A program made the position numbers and the translations under genes. 64,000 nucleotides of DNA from an uncultured Bacteroidales bacterium (GTDB lineage Bacteria > Bacteroidota > Bacteroidia > Bacteroidales > Paludibacteraceae), in contig CACWZZ010000007.1 in the NCBI GenBank assembly GCA_902765485.1, forward strand, positions 1 to 64,000, in the 5' to 3' direction. The notes beneath the pieces are model-generated. The model was given only the letters and a program-made list of their open reading frames with translations. It was not told where the DNA came from and did no database searches. The stretch's first letter is position 1; every line of letters begins with the position of its first letter. Of the stretch, positions 54,435-63,300 are shown piece after piece.

Positions 54435-54681
54435 CTGCTATTTGTTTCCTTGCTCCTCCTTCTCTACAGTTTGCTATGATGAACTTTTCAAGCTATGTGC
54501 TATTGTTCTGATTGTACTGTTCTTGGGCGTTTCTCGGAACATGGTCGCGTGATGATCCTGTTCTAAACAGTATATATCTGTATCTCGGTCTTCTCTCGGT
54601 TATCGTCTTGTTTTCGACAATTGTGTACAAACAAAAGCAACAACCCCTTTCGGTATTGTTCCTTTTCATAGTGATATACAT

Positions 54682-54713
54682 AAAAAAGCACGACATGAGA
54701 TGCTTCTCATGTC
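54682..54713 (-). terminator. intrinsic terminator after the antitoxin/toxin remnant
   Basis: Minus strand GACATGAGA, AGCA loop, TCTCATGTC (9-bp perfect stem), then GTGCTTTTTTATG. Confidence 0.7.
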
Positions 54714-54739
54714 AGGCAAAAAAGATCAAGAATGTCGAT

Positions 54740-54977
54740 CTATAAATTGATTATCATTGGCGGCTCTCTACGTGTGTCCCAGAAGTCAATCACCTAAATT
54801 ACATCTCCATCAATCCGATACAGCATTTTGCTCAAGTTGCCAATTTAGGACTTGTTGTCTCGCTTCTTTGTATGCAGTGCGGAAATTGCGCACCGCATTT
54901 TTCCCAAAATTACGGAGAACATAAGCGACAATGCTGTTTCGTCCTGCGATGGCATTTGAGGTATCAACGATTCTCAT
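54740..54977 (-). pseudogene. decayed ParE/RelE-like toxin
   Basis: The ATG at 54977 overlaps the antitoxin stop (ATGA). The first part reads RNSIVAYVLRNFGKNAVRNF (ParE-like) and stops at 54810. Shifted frame then reads KMLYRIDGDVI, a stop (TAG), and VIDFWDTRREPP, the C-terminal toxin motif. So there is an internal deletion with frame change plus an in-frame stop. The antitoxin upstream is intact. Only the 55-aa 5' ORF could be made. This is decay of a type II toxin, leaving the antitoxin. Confidence 0.7.
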
Positions 54978-55252
54978 AACTCCACACCCAACTCGTTTGT
55001 CAAATACTCATCAAGCAGCCGGTCTGATTCTTCTTCCGAGAAGACTTCACCACGCGCGATCTGCTGTTCTGCTTCGCGAACTCGTGCTTGGAGTTCTTCC
55101 CAAGTGAAGGGATGCAGTTCTGCTTCGTTTGAAGACACGATTCCAACATGAACCAAGATGTCCTTGATGAGTTGCCGCTGTTCCCTAACAGGCAGCATAA
55201 ATGCCATATTGAGAACATTAGAGTACGACTGAACCGATGTTGTGTTTGTCAT
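54974..55252 (-). CDS. antitoxin-like protein, orphan
   Basis: 92 aa, acidic and helical, with LPVREQRQLIKDILVHVG and EAEQQIARGEVFSEEESDRL, typical of small antitoxins that bind a RelE/ParE toxin through the C-terminus. No DNA-binding fold is obvious. Overlaps the decayed toxin frame by 4 nt and has its own promoter at 55279-55309, with a 20-nt leader. With the partner broken, it may neutralise a related toxin or be drifting. Confidence 0.75.
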   Translation of the reverse strand: MTNTTSVQSYSNVLNMAFMLPVREQRQLIKDILVHVGIVSSNEAELHPFTWEELQARVREAEQQIARGEVFSEEESDRLLDEYLTNELGVEL

Positions 55253-55278
55253 AATTGCTGTGTTTTGCGTTTATGACG

Positions 55279-55309
55279 CAAAAGTACTACTTTTTTCTGA
55301 CAAACACAA
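55279..55309 (-). promoter_or_regulatory. Bacteroidetes promoter, antitoxin
   Basis: Minus strand TTG (55309-55307), 20-nt spacer, TACTTTTG (55279-55286). Confidence 0.7.
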
Positions 55310-55356
55310 GGATTTTGGCGAAAATCTTTCTTTTTTGACATTTTTTATTAAATCAC

Positions 55357-55393
55357 TATGTCAAAGGTCGTATTCCTCCGTTATAGCCGGAGG
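55357..55393. repeat. TATGTCAAAGGTCGT plus hairpin, copy 2
   Basis: TATGTCAAAGGTCGT (55357-55371), then hairpin CCTCCG...CGGAGG (55375-55393), right after the stop of the gene at 55403-55777. Confidence 0.6.
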
Positions 55394-55402
55394 GGGCTGT
55401 GC

Positions 55403-55777
55403 TCATACGGTTTGTTTCTTCCTGCGGAAGGCTATGCCGGCAGCAAAAGCTGCGGCAAAGGCAAGCAGGATCCATGGCTCGCCGACAGGTGATTCGGTAC
55501 TTGGTCCCACCTCGCCGGGTTTCCCGAAGTCCTTTCTCGGGCCGGACGGGGCTTTGTTGGGCGAATAGGTAGCACCTACTTCGCTCTGTTCGGAGGGAGT
55601 AGTGTTGTCAAACGGCTTATAGACTGTACCGTTATAGTTCGCGCCGGAGCTCATGATTTGATGGCTCTGGAAATCTTGTTGAGTCGGGTATGTACGTGCA
55701 CCGAAATCTTGTGCGCAAGCGTAGGCAAAGCCTACCAATAATAAAAAATATGTAATTAAGCGTTTCATGGCTCCCAT
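55403..55777 (-). CDS. small surface protein with tripartite C-terminal anchor, paralog 1
   Basis: 124 aa. Signal peptide MKRLITYFLLLVGFAYACAQ. Central conserved block QSHQIMSSGANYNGTVYKPF, then PSEQSEVGATYSP, shared with the paralog at 56958-57335. The C-terminus has a short motif, a hydrophobic helix (WILLAFAAAFAAGIAF) and RRKK, a layout like LPXTG or PEP-CTERM sorting signals. Likely exported and retained at the envelope. Promoter 55901-55932, with a 117-nt leader that holds three hairpins (GTCTTTT/AAAAGAC, TTTGGGA..TCCCAAA, CGCCT/AGGCG). Function unknown; no other family match recognised. Confidence 0.8.
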   Translation of the reverse strand: MGAMKRLITYFLLLVGFAYACAQDFGARTYPTQQDFQSHQIMSSGANYNGTVYKPFDNTTPSEQSEVGATYSPNKAPSGPRKDFGKPGEVGPSTESPVGEPWILLAFAAAFAAGIAFRRKKQTV

Positions 55778-55900
55778 TAAACTTATTCGTTATATACGAC
55801 AACAAAACACCGCCTGTGATTAGGCGTTGTTTGGACTGGAACATAACAAAATTGCGAAGTTTTGGGAGTCCCAAACGCTGTCTTTTTTCAAAAGACGGTG

Positions 55901-55932
55901 CAAAAATACACAAAAAATCCCACATCTGCAAA
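55901..55932 (-). promoter_or_regulatory. Bacteroidetes promoter, small surface protein
   Basis: Minus strand TTTG (55932-55929), 20-nt spacer, TATTTTTG (55901-55908). Confidence 0.7.
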
Positions 55933-55984
55933 TAAATGTGAGATTTTTTTTGTTTTTTTTGAAAAAAGCTACTTTAATAGTACT

Positions 55985-56187
55985 GTCCACTAAAAAAGAA
56001 CAAAAACATAGATAAACCCTTTTGAGTGCTTTAGGAGCGGTGCTCCTTGCACAAATTGCTATTAAAATCTCCTTGTGAGCAAGCTTTCAGACTGCTTTTA
56101 CTACCAATTTGCCAGCTCTGCGAGTAAAAAGCACTCAAAGAAAAAACATAAAAAACAATAGATACAATGTTTTATTTTAAGTGGACA
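55985..56187. mobile_element. nested IS/MITE-like scar with repeat copy B
   Basis: Outer inverted repeats GTCCACTAAAA (55985-) and TTTTAAGTGGAC (-56187). Nested inside is copy B of the 26297-26430 family (56019-56140), with TIRs CTTTTGAGTGCTTT and AAAAGCACTCAAAG. No transposase remains. The stretch 55778-56193 holds no gene. The outer repeats resemble ends of an insertion sequence, but the parent is not identified. Confidence 0.5.
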
Positions 56188-56193
56188 CTAATA

Positions 56194-56604
56194 TTATTGT
56201 ATCAACTTCAAAAAGTCCTCCAAACTGATCACATCGACAGGAGGATATGATATTTTCTTGAGGATGTCGTAATGGTGGTCGTTCGTAACAATATATCTGG
56301 CATTTGCAGCAATGGCGCAGTCAACAAACTTATTGTCGTCCGGATCATTCTGAATTAGCCCAAAATTATAAAAAGGAGTGATAAACTCTACAAACCGACT
56401 GTTAATGATAGTCTTTATGATGGTTTCTGCTGTGTCATGGTCTGTCAGACGTTGCAATATCTCCAAGTACTCCATGATGATTTCATTGGAGACACAGAGT
56501 GTATTGCGCCCGTCCTGCAATGATTGCCACACAGTATGGTAGCGGCTCCTCGACGGGACGCTTTGAATGAGACTGTTTGTGTCAAGAACAATGCGCATGT
56601 TCAA
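56194..56604 (-). CDS. PIN-domain toxin (VapC-like)
   Basis: 136 aa. PIN endoribonuclease fold: MRIVLDTNSLIQS (first catalytic Asp), NEIIMEYLEILQ (Glu), DDNKFVDCAIAANARYIVTN (Asp residues) and ISLEDFLKLI at the end. Acts as an RNase in type II toxin-antitoxin pairs. It overlaps the upstream small gene by 4 nt (56601-56604), the usual coupling. No membrane segment. The exact target RNA cannot be read. Confidence 0.9.
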   Translation of the reverse strand: MNMRIVLDTNSLIQSVPSRSRYHTVWQSLQDGRNTLCVSNEIIMEYLEILQRLTDHDTAETIIKTIINSRFVEFITPFYNFGLIQNDPDDNKFVDCAIAANARYIVTNDHHYDILKKISYPPVDVISLEDFLKLIQ

Positions 56605-56828
56605 TCTAAATGATGTAGATCCATCCGGTTGATTTCGTCCAAGCGCGCTTGGTCGAGAGTGCCATTATCCCATAACTCATCCAAACGACTTTCCATTTTG
56701 GCGGAATAATACTTGTACAGGACATCTTTCAACTCAATAAGTCCTTGCTCCGCGGTATCAATGGAAAACATCTTCAAAAGATGAATCTGAATCGGATTAA
56801 AAGTCGGTTGCTGTAATGTCGCTTCCAT
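56601..56828 (-). CDS. putative antitoxin of the PIN toxin
   Basis: 75 aa from ATG 56828 (MEATLQQPTFNPIQ); 14 upstream residues in the promoter region are not part of it. Helical protein with QIHLLKMFSIDTAEQGLIEL and KDVLYKYYSAKMESRLDELW, ending in acidic helix (DEINRMDLHHLD). Type II antitoxin by position and size; no DNA-binding fold recognised. Promoter 56857-56887 gives a 22-nt leader. Confidence 0.8.
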   Translation of the reverse strand: MEATLQQPTFNPIQIHLLKMFSIDTAEQGLIELKDVLYKYYSAKMESRLDELWDNGTLDQARLDEINRMDLHHLD

Positions 56829-56856
56829 AAATACTTGCTTTTTGCGTTTTGCGACG

Positions 56857-56887
56857 CAAAAGTACAACAAATTTTTGGAATGAGCAA
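56857..56887 (-). promoter_or_regulatory. Bacteroidetes promoter, PIN toxin-antitoxin
   Basis: Minus strand TTG (56887-56885), 20-nt spacer, TACTTTTG (56857-56864). Confidence 0.7.
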
Positions 56888-56957
56888 GACTTTAGGCAAA
56901 AAAATGCAAATTTATTTGTGTTTTAGTCTTTAATAGGCACTAGTGTGTTAGTTACTT

Positions 56958-57335
56958 TTATTCAACTCCGGCGCCTCTTTTGCGGCGGAAAGCAATCACG
57001 CCGCAGAAAGTAGCCGCCATCATCAAGAGCGGCAACAGCCCGTCTTCGAGAGGGTAATCTTCATCTTGGTTGTCATCTTCAGGGCTTTCATCAAATGATC
57101 CTAAACGTCTTGGACCGGGTGTTTTTGCCGGTGAGTAACTTGCTCCGACGGTGCTTTGCTCCGATGGAACATTATTGTCAAATGGTGCATACACGGTGCC
57201 GTTATAGTTAGAGCCGGAGCTCATGATTTGATGGCTCTGAATGGCATTATTATCTGCGGGGGCAGAGTAATTCTGTGCGTGCGCACCAAAACTTACAAGG
57301 GCCAATATGGCAAATATCAAAAGTCTTGTTTTCAT
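56958..57335 (-). CDS. small surface protein with tripartite C-terminal anchor, paralog 2
   Basis: 125 aa. Signal peptide MKTRLLIFAILALVSFGAHA. Shared block QSHQIMSSGSNYNGTVYAPF, then VPSEQSTVGASYSP. C-terminus: acidic spacer (SPEDDNQDEDYPLEDG), a hydrophobic helix (LLPLLMMAATFCGVIAF) and RRKRG. It lies 12 nt downstream of the giant gene at 57348, so the two are probably one transcript. Similar small proteins may accompany giant surface proteins as export or anchoring partners; that is inference from position. Confidence 0.8.
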   Translation of the reverse strand: MKTRLLIFAILALVSFGAHAQNYSAPADNNAIQSHQIMSSGSNYNGTVYAPFDNNVPSEQSTVGASYSPAKTPGPRRLGSFDESPEDDNQDEDYPLEDGLLPLLMMAATFCGVIAFRRKRGAGVE

Positions 57336-57347
57336 GTCTGTAGTCCT

Positions 57348-60300
57348 TTATTTTACTCTTGTTCCGTGAATACTATACATCTCGCCATCGCGGACGATAT
57401 ATAAAATGCCGTCAATCATTACTTTGCGCGTTTTGTCTTTTGAGAAACCATCGGAGGTCTGGTCCAGATTGGTCGTAACGGCTTGGATGTCCACCTCCAA
57501 CAAGAAGCGATCATTGAACGTACCTTTCTCCAGGAATACTTCATAATCATCCAAAGCGAGGTTGGTACGGGTCTGTGCATAGGTATCTATGAGAGTAACC
57601 GTTCCGCTGAAATCGCTTGGCATGGAGAAGGTATAGGTACCTCTCTTGCGAGTAATAACGCCTACGGGCACGGTCGTGCTCTCAATCGGCATAACGCTGA
57701 CACCGCAATCATACGCGCCGGCGTAAGCATAGATGTTCGGCAGATTGGCATTGGTCGCCTTGTAAAGGTCTTCATTCAATACAAAGTCTGCGGAGGCATT
57801 TTCCTGCAATACAACATAGGTTCTATCCGCCATTTCACCGTTGTAGTTCAGATCAAGTTCTATGTTGTAGTTCTTCTTGTCCGTTTCTATGCGGCGCGGA
57901 GCTAAAGCAGACGGAACGGAAGCTCCTGTCCAAGTAATCTTACCTGCCCATTGAACCATCACCGCATGGCTTGCCAAAAATTGTGTTGCACCAGCGGAAC
58001 CGTTCTGGACGCATGTAGTCGGCGTTAATGAATTCGATGATGCCGTCCATGAGTAATAACTAAATATAGTTGCTCCGCCTTCTAAAGTCGTAGCGGATAG
58101 TTCGGAATCGTGTAAACTACCGGTACCTACAATGCGCCAGTTGGAGTCTGTGATCTTGTGATTGCGTGGATTAGCAACATTATTCCGGATGTCTTGCGCG
58201 AAGAAGCGGTCAATACGGCAGGGGATCGAATCCAAAGTAATCTCTTTGTTTGTTTGCGCCAATGTACCTACTGTAACAGTAGAGGGGAAATAGAGGTACA
58301 ATTCAGAAATTGCTTTCCCATCCACGCTCCATCTTTTATCACTTCCATTCTGCAATCCTCTGTCCAGAGCTACCATATACCCCTCATACGCTTTCATGGT
58401 GTTTTCTGCTTCCACGCTGCTATTCGGGTCCATGGTCTCCCAGAATGTGTCGGTGTCTTGGAACCAACCAATCTGTGCGCGTTTAGCTCCATTATAGCGA
58501 CGGATGATATAGTCTTCTCCATAAGTACCAAATCCGAACATATCTTTTAACTTGACATCGAATGGGAAAGATATCCAATAGAGTGATTTCTCTGTACTGT
58601 TTTTAGTTCCATCTGTCAAGTGGGTTTTGTTAAATTGCAATACGCCATATACGTTCTTTACTTCGGTCAGTTCGGAATTTTCTGTGAAGTTTAATTGTAC
58701 TGCGGCTGCTTGTCCTACGCGTAGCAACATCACGTCCGCGTCAAGAGGAATAGTGCCGTTAACACCTACACTCGGTTTCCATGCTTTAATCAAGTGGTTG
58801 TTTTTGAAATCATATACCAGCCGCATGGCTTGTTTGCCGTCTGCTCCGGTTGCATCAATCAAGGTCTCAGACGTACTCCCTGTTCCCACAAAGTACTGCC
58901 TATTGCCGTTGATCTCCGCTTCCAGTCTATACTTGGCTCGCGTTATGGCTTTTACGTCCAGCATATAGATCCAGTTTTCTTGGTCTATGAATGCAGCGGT
59001 ATCGCTTGTCAGTGTAGTTCCGTCACCTCCATTCTCTTTGAAAATCTTATCGGGATCTGTATCCCGGATATACAGATACGTCGCTACATTCGACCCTCCG
59101 ATGTAGGAACGGCTGACCGCATTGGTGGTGGTATCATATTCGAAGCGCGTGTTCGCTGCTTGTTGAATTGTACCATAAGCATCGGCATTGATGTCTCCTG
59201 CTTTTTCTTCCGTCAGGGCTGAATTGTATTGGTTAGCGATGCAGAACTTCACGCTGCCGTTCGGTATATACCGGCAGAAATATGCATTGTAGCCGGCTTT
59301 GGAATAATTGGTCGGGTGCATGGTGTTGTCGTCTTGTTTGTATGCTACCCATCCGCCGTCTGCCCAGTCGGTACGGACATAGTAATTGCCGTTATAAGCC
59401 CCCAGGTTTTCATAACTCAAGGTGTACGTGCCACTGGATTTCGTCTGTGTGATTTTGAATGTATAGACATCGGCATCCAAAGAAGAGATTGCGTCACCTG
59501 TTAGCTCAACATCCGAGGCTACCCAAGTAATCGTTCCATCACTGGCGATGTTACTTACTTTCTCTGCGCTCAAAGTAGCCGTTTTTTCGGTAGCGTTGGT
59601 CACAAAGAAACTAACTGTATCCAGACGCGTACCATCCACTGTCAGACGCGGAATAACATCTGAATAAACATTTGTCTTTTCTGCGTCTTTCGTAGTGCGC
59701 AGACCGTTATACTTGATTCGGAAATCGCCTGTCGCTAACGGATAGGACACTTTGACATAGAGTTTACCGTCCGTTTCGCATTTCAGTTTAAAGACATAGT
59801 CTCCGTTGGAAATCAGTTTGATATTGGTTTTGCCTTTGTCTGGTTCGAAGTACCACCAATTATCAAGGTTCGAGTTGATGGAGCCTGTGTTGCCATAGAA
59901 GGTGCCGGCGTATGACACTCCGTTCACGGTGCCTTGGTCGTAGCCTACTAATTCAAACTTGGCATCCGCGGCACCACTTACATGGAAGGTAGCTTCGTAT
60001 GTATCCCTGCTGCCCGGAGTGGCGGTAATAAACGGTATGGTTTGTTGCAGGTTCAGTCCCTGTCCGTCATATATACGCAGCCGGTATCCCGCTTCCGCGT
60101 CGTTGTACTTCATCCAATAACCGTTGTTGTAATATGGGACAGAATTATTGTTCAATTTTGCAGTAACATAGTTCTCAGGCACGAACATATTCATTTCCGG
60201 ATAGAAATCACCACGGTAAATCGCTTTACATTCGTTGAAATTAGCATAATTATTTCTATTTCCTTGATCCGTAAAAGCAATAAAATTCTTGGTATTGGAG

Positions 60301-63300
60301 ATACCTGGGGTGGATGAGTAGTCGTAGTACCATATATCCGTTTCCGCAATGCGTGTCATGGCATGTCCTCCACTCAGAATGTCTTTTGACCCACTACCAT
60401 TGTTCGCATTCCAATACGAACCACTATAGAAATACACATGAGGTGTGTAATTTTGCCAACCATCATTTTTGGCTGCTGACAAGTCCAGATATACAATTCC
60501 TTCGTTGGTAAAGGTGGCAGTCAGGGTACCGCCATCGGCAGTTGCTGTTGCTCTGGAGGAGGCACTGGTCGGATTTTCCACAACTACACCTCCTGTCGCT
60601 ACCCATTCTTTGAAGCGGTAGCCTGCATCGGCGGTAGCGGAGATGTCTGTCGGCATGTAGCGACCTAATTCCGTAATTGCTGCGGTCGCATTGCTGATAG
60701 TACCATGCTCTCCGGCAGTAATGCTACCTACGGTATATTTCGTATCCGCAGGGTGGGTGATTGTCAGACTTGGAGCCGCTGTGTTGATATTAGTCAATGT
60801 GAATACATAAGCGCCCAATTTGTCGGATGTGTTGGTGGAAATAACATCTGCGGCATTGTTGTTTTCCGTTAATTCCGTGGTGGCATCAAGTGTAATGTCT
60901 GCATTGCTGTTAGATGAAGAAGTTCTGAACCACTGGTCTGTGGAGACGCGATAGATACGGAAGTACTGTGCGTCTCCTGTACTTGCGCCGTACGCATAGG
61001 TGGCGGAGGTACCCTCTACCTCAAACGGGTATTTATATAAATCGCCCTCGGTCCAGTTCTCTGAACCGTTCAGATAGCCGCGCAAGTACCATTCCGCAAA
61101 AGGCGTAGCGCGTCCTGCGGATTCGCCTGTGCCCTTGGCGTAGTAGTAACCGTTCGTAATCGAGATGGCGGAGATAGCATTAGAGCCGTTATCGCTGAAG
61201 ACCACTTGGTTCCAATCGGCTTGTGCGCTCTTATCATCGCCTTCGCCATTATTATCTGTATAGTAAGTAAATGTATAGTAATTAGCGCCTTGGTAGGTCA
61301 TGGTGCTTGTGGCTTCAGTTTGAGAGGACGCGCTGGAACCGTTGTTGGAGAACACAGCTGTCACCTTATTCCAGCCGAATGGTTTGGCGAAATGCACGGT
61401 CTTGCTGTCGCGGTTGGTGTAAACCGCAGTAATCGTGGTGCTACGCGTTGCATTGAAAGTGATGCTTCGGGTGGTGGTGCTTCCGGAGGTGATAGAGATA
61501 GCATCATCTATTGCCCAGTAAGCGAACTTCTTGCCTGTCGGAGCAGCGGCTGCCGTGACAGTTGCTGTCTGACTGGACGCTTTGGCGGTAACGCTTGCAA
61601 CATCACCATTTACTACGGTAACGGTGTTCTCTAACTCGGTCGGAGCAACGCTAATCGTTACTGCCGAAGTGCCTTGCACGAAACTGTAGAGGTTGCCGTT
61701 CTTGGAAAGCGATACAGAACCGCTTTCATCTGCTGCGCTGACAGCAATAGAATAGCCTGCTGCCGGTACCACGGTAAACGAGCCGGTGCTTTTGTAGTTG
61801 ACAGATTCGGATTTACCGGAGAAAACGCAGTGTGCCTCAGCCTCGTCCGGATAAGTAACCGTATAGGAGGTATAAGTGTAGTTTGCCGTCAGCGTAGAAG
61901 CGGCAGAAGCGGTAATACTAATCGGGTTGGCGGTTAACGCATCATCTGTAGTCATGTTGTCGCCCAGTGTCCAGTTCACGAAGTCATAGCCTGGAATCTC
62001 CGGCACATTGACCGCTTCTGCGCGAGTCGTGTTGGCTGTGACGGTATGTGAGGTCTGGTCGTATTCCGCGTCGGGAATGAAGGAGTCTCCTACTTTGGCT
62101 TTGACAGTTACCGTGCTGGTCGGGTGAACAACGAACGATTCGGTAACAGAGTTCAATTCCGTTCCGCTGCAAGTACTACCTGCGCGGAAAGTTGCCTTTA
62201 CATAGTATGTTCCGGCAGCATTTGGAGCGGGGAAAGTAACTGTGTGCGCGCCGGAAGAAGGATCGGCAGAGAAAGTAACGCCTGCCACCTCAGAGGTACA
62301 TCCGCTATTCGAATAGAGTCCCCAGCAGATAACCGTAGTGCCGGAGGGTACAGGTGAGATAGACGGTGTGATTGTGATGTCCGGATGTTCATTCTGTACG
62401 GCATAAGTCGGCGAGATCGATATGCCGGTTAATTCCGACTTGGTCCAATGGGCATAGAGGTTAAAGGTGCCGTTGTTATCGGAAGTCAGATTAGATACGG
62501 ATTGTCCGTCGGTATATACAACATTGCCGTCGGAAGCTGTAGCCCATCCGTCAAAGTGGTATCCGTCGCGGACAAACGTATTTGTAGTCAGGTTTTGCGC
62601 TGCATCGTATGTAAACGCCTGATTGCTCATCGTACCTGTTGCGTCTTCATGATTTTTATTGAATACAACAGAATAGGTGTTGGGGGTATATATGGCATAC
62701 ACAGCGAGATTGCCGGACAAGGTTGTTGAATAAGTGTTGCCGGTTCCTAATTGTGAACCATCTCCTGTGTTGCCTGTGTTCCACTCCTTCCAAGTATAAC
62801 CGGTGCTGGCACTTTGTTTGGTCAAAGTAACAGATGTTCCTGCCGCCAAATATCCGTCTTCCAATGCAGGCGAAATAGACGGTGCACTTGCTGCCGCGGA
62901 CGGGTATGCGCCCGTAGTAACGGTATGCTTTGTCGGGTAAGTAACGGATAGTGTCTTTGCTGAAAAGTTAAACAAGAAAGTATAATTGCCGGTAACATCG
63001 GCGTTAATGGTCATATTACCACCCTCATTGGATAATGTGTTGGAAGGAGAAGATGAGCCTCGTTCATAAGTTTGACCATTACCATAATACACATCATTAA
63101 CAACGGCTTTAAATGTATGATTTCCTTTGTCAAGTGTAAAGCTAGCTGTATATCCTGTTGCATCGGATCCCGAGAAATTGTAAGTTGAAGATGCTGTCCA
63201 ACCATTGAAGTCGCCCAAAACTGCATAAATAGGTGCCACCGTCTTGAAATAAATTTTACTACTAGTGGCATTATTAGCACTATAATTGGAGTTATTATTA

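Noticed and set aside
54512..54745. 77-aa hydrophobic plus-strand ORF
   Set aside because: No promoter, it crosses the terminator hairpin, and it covers the region of the decayed toxin; left out.
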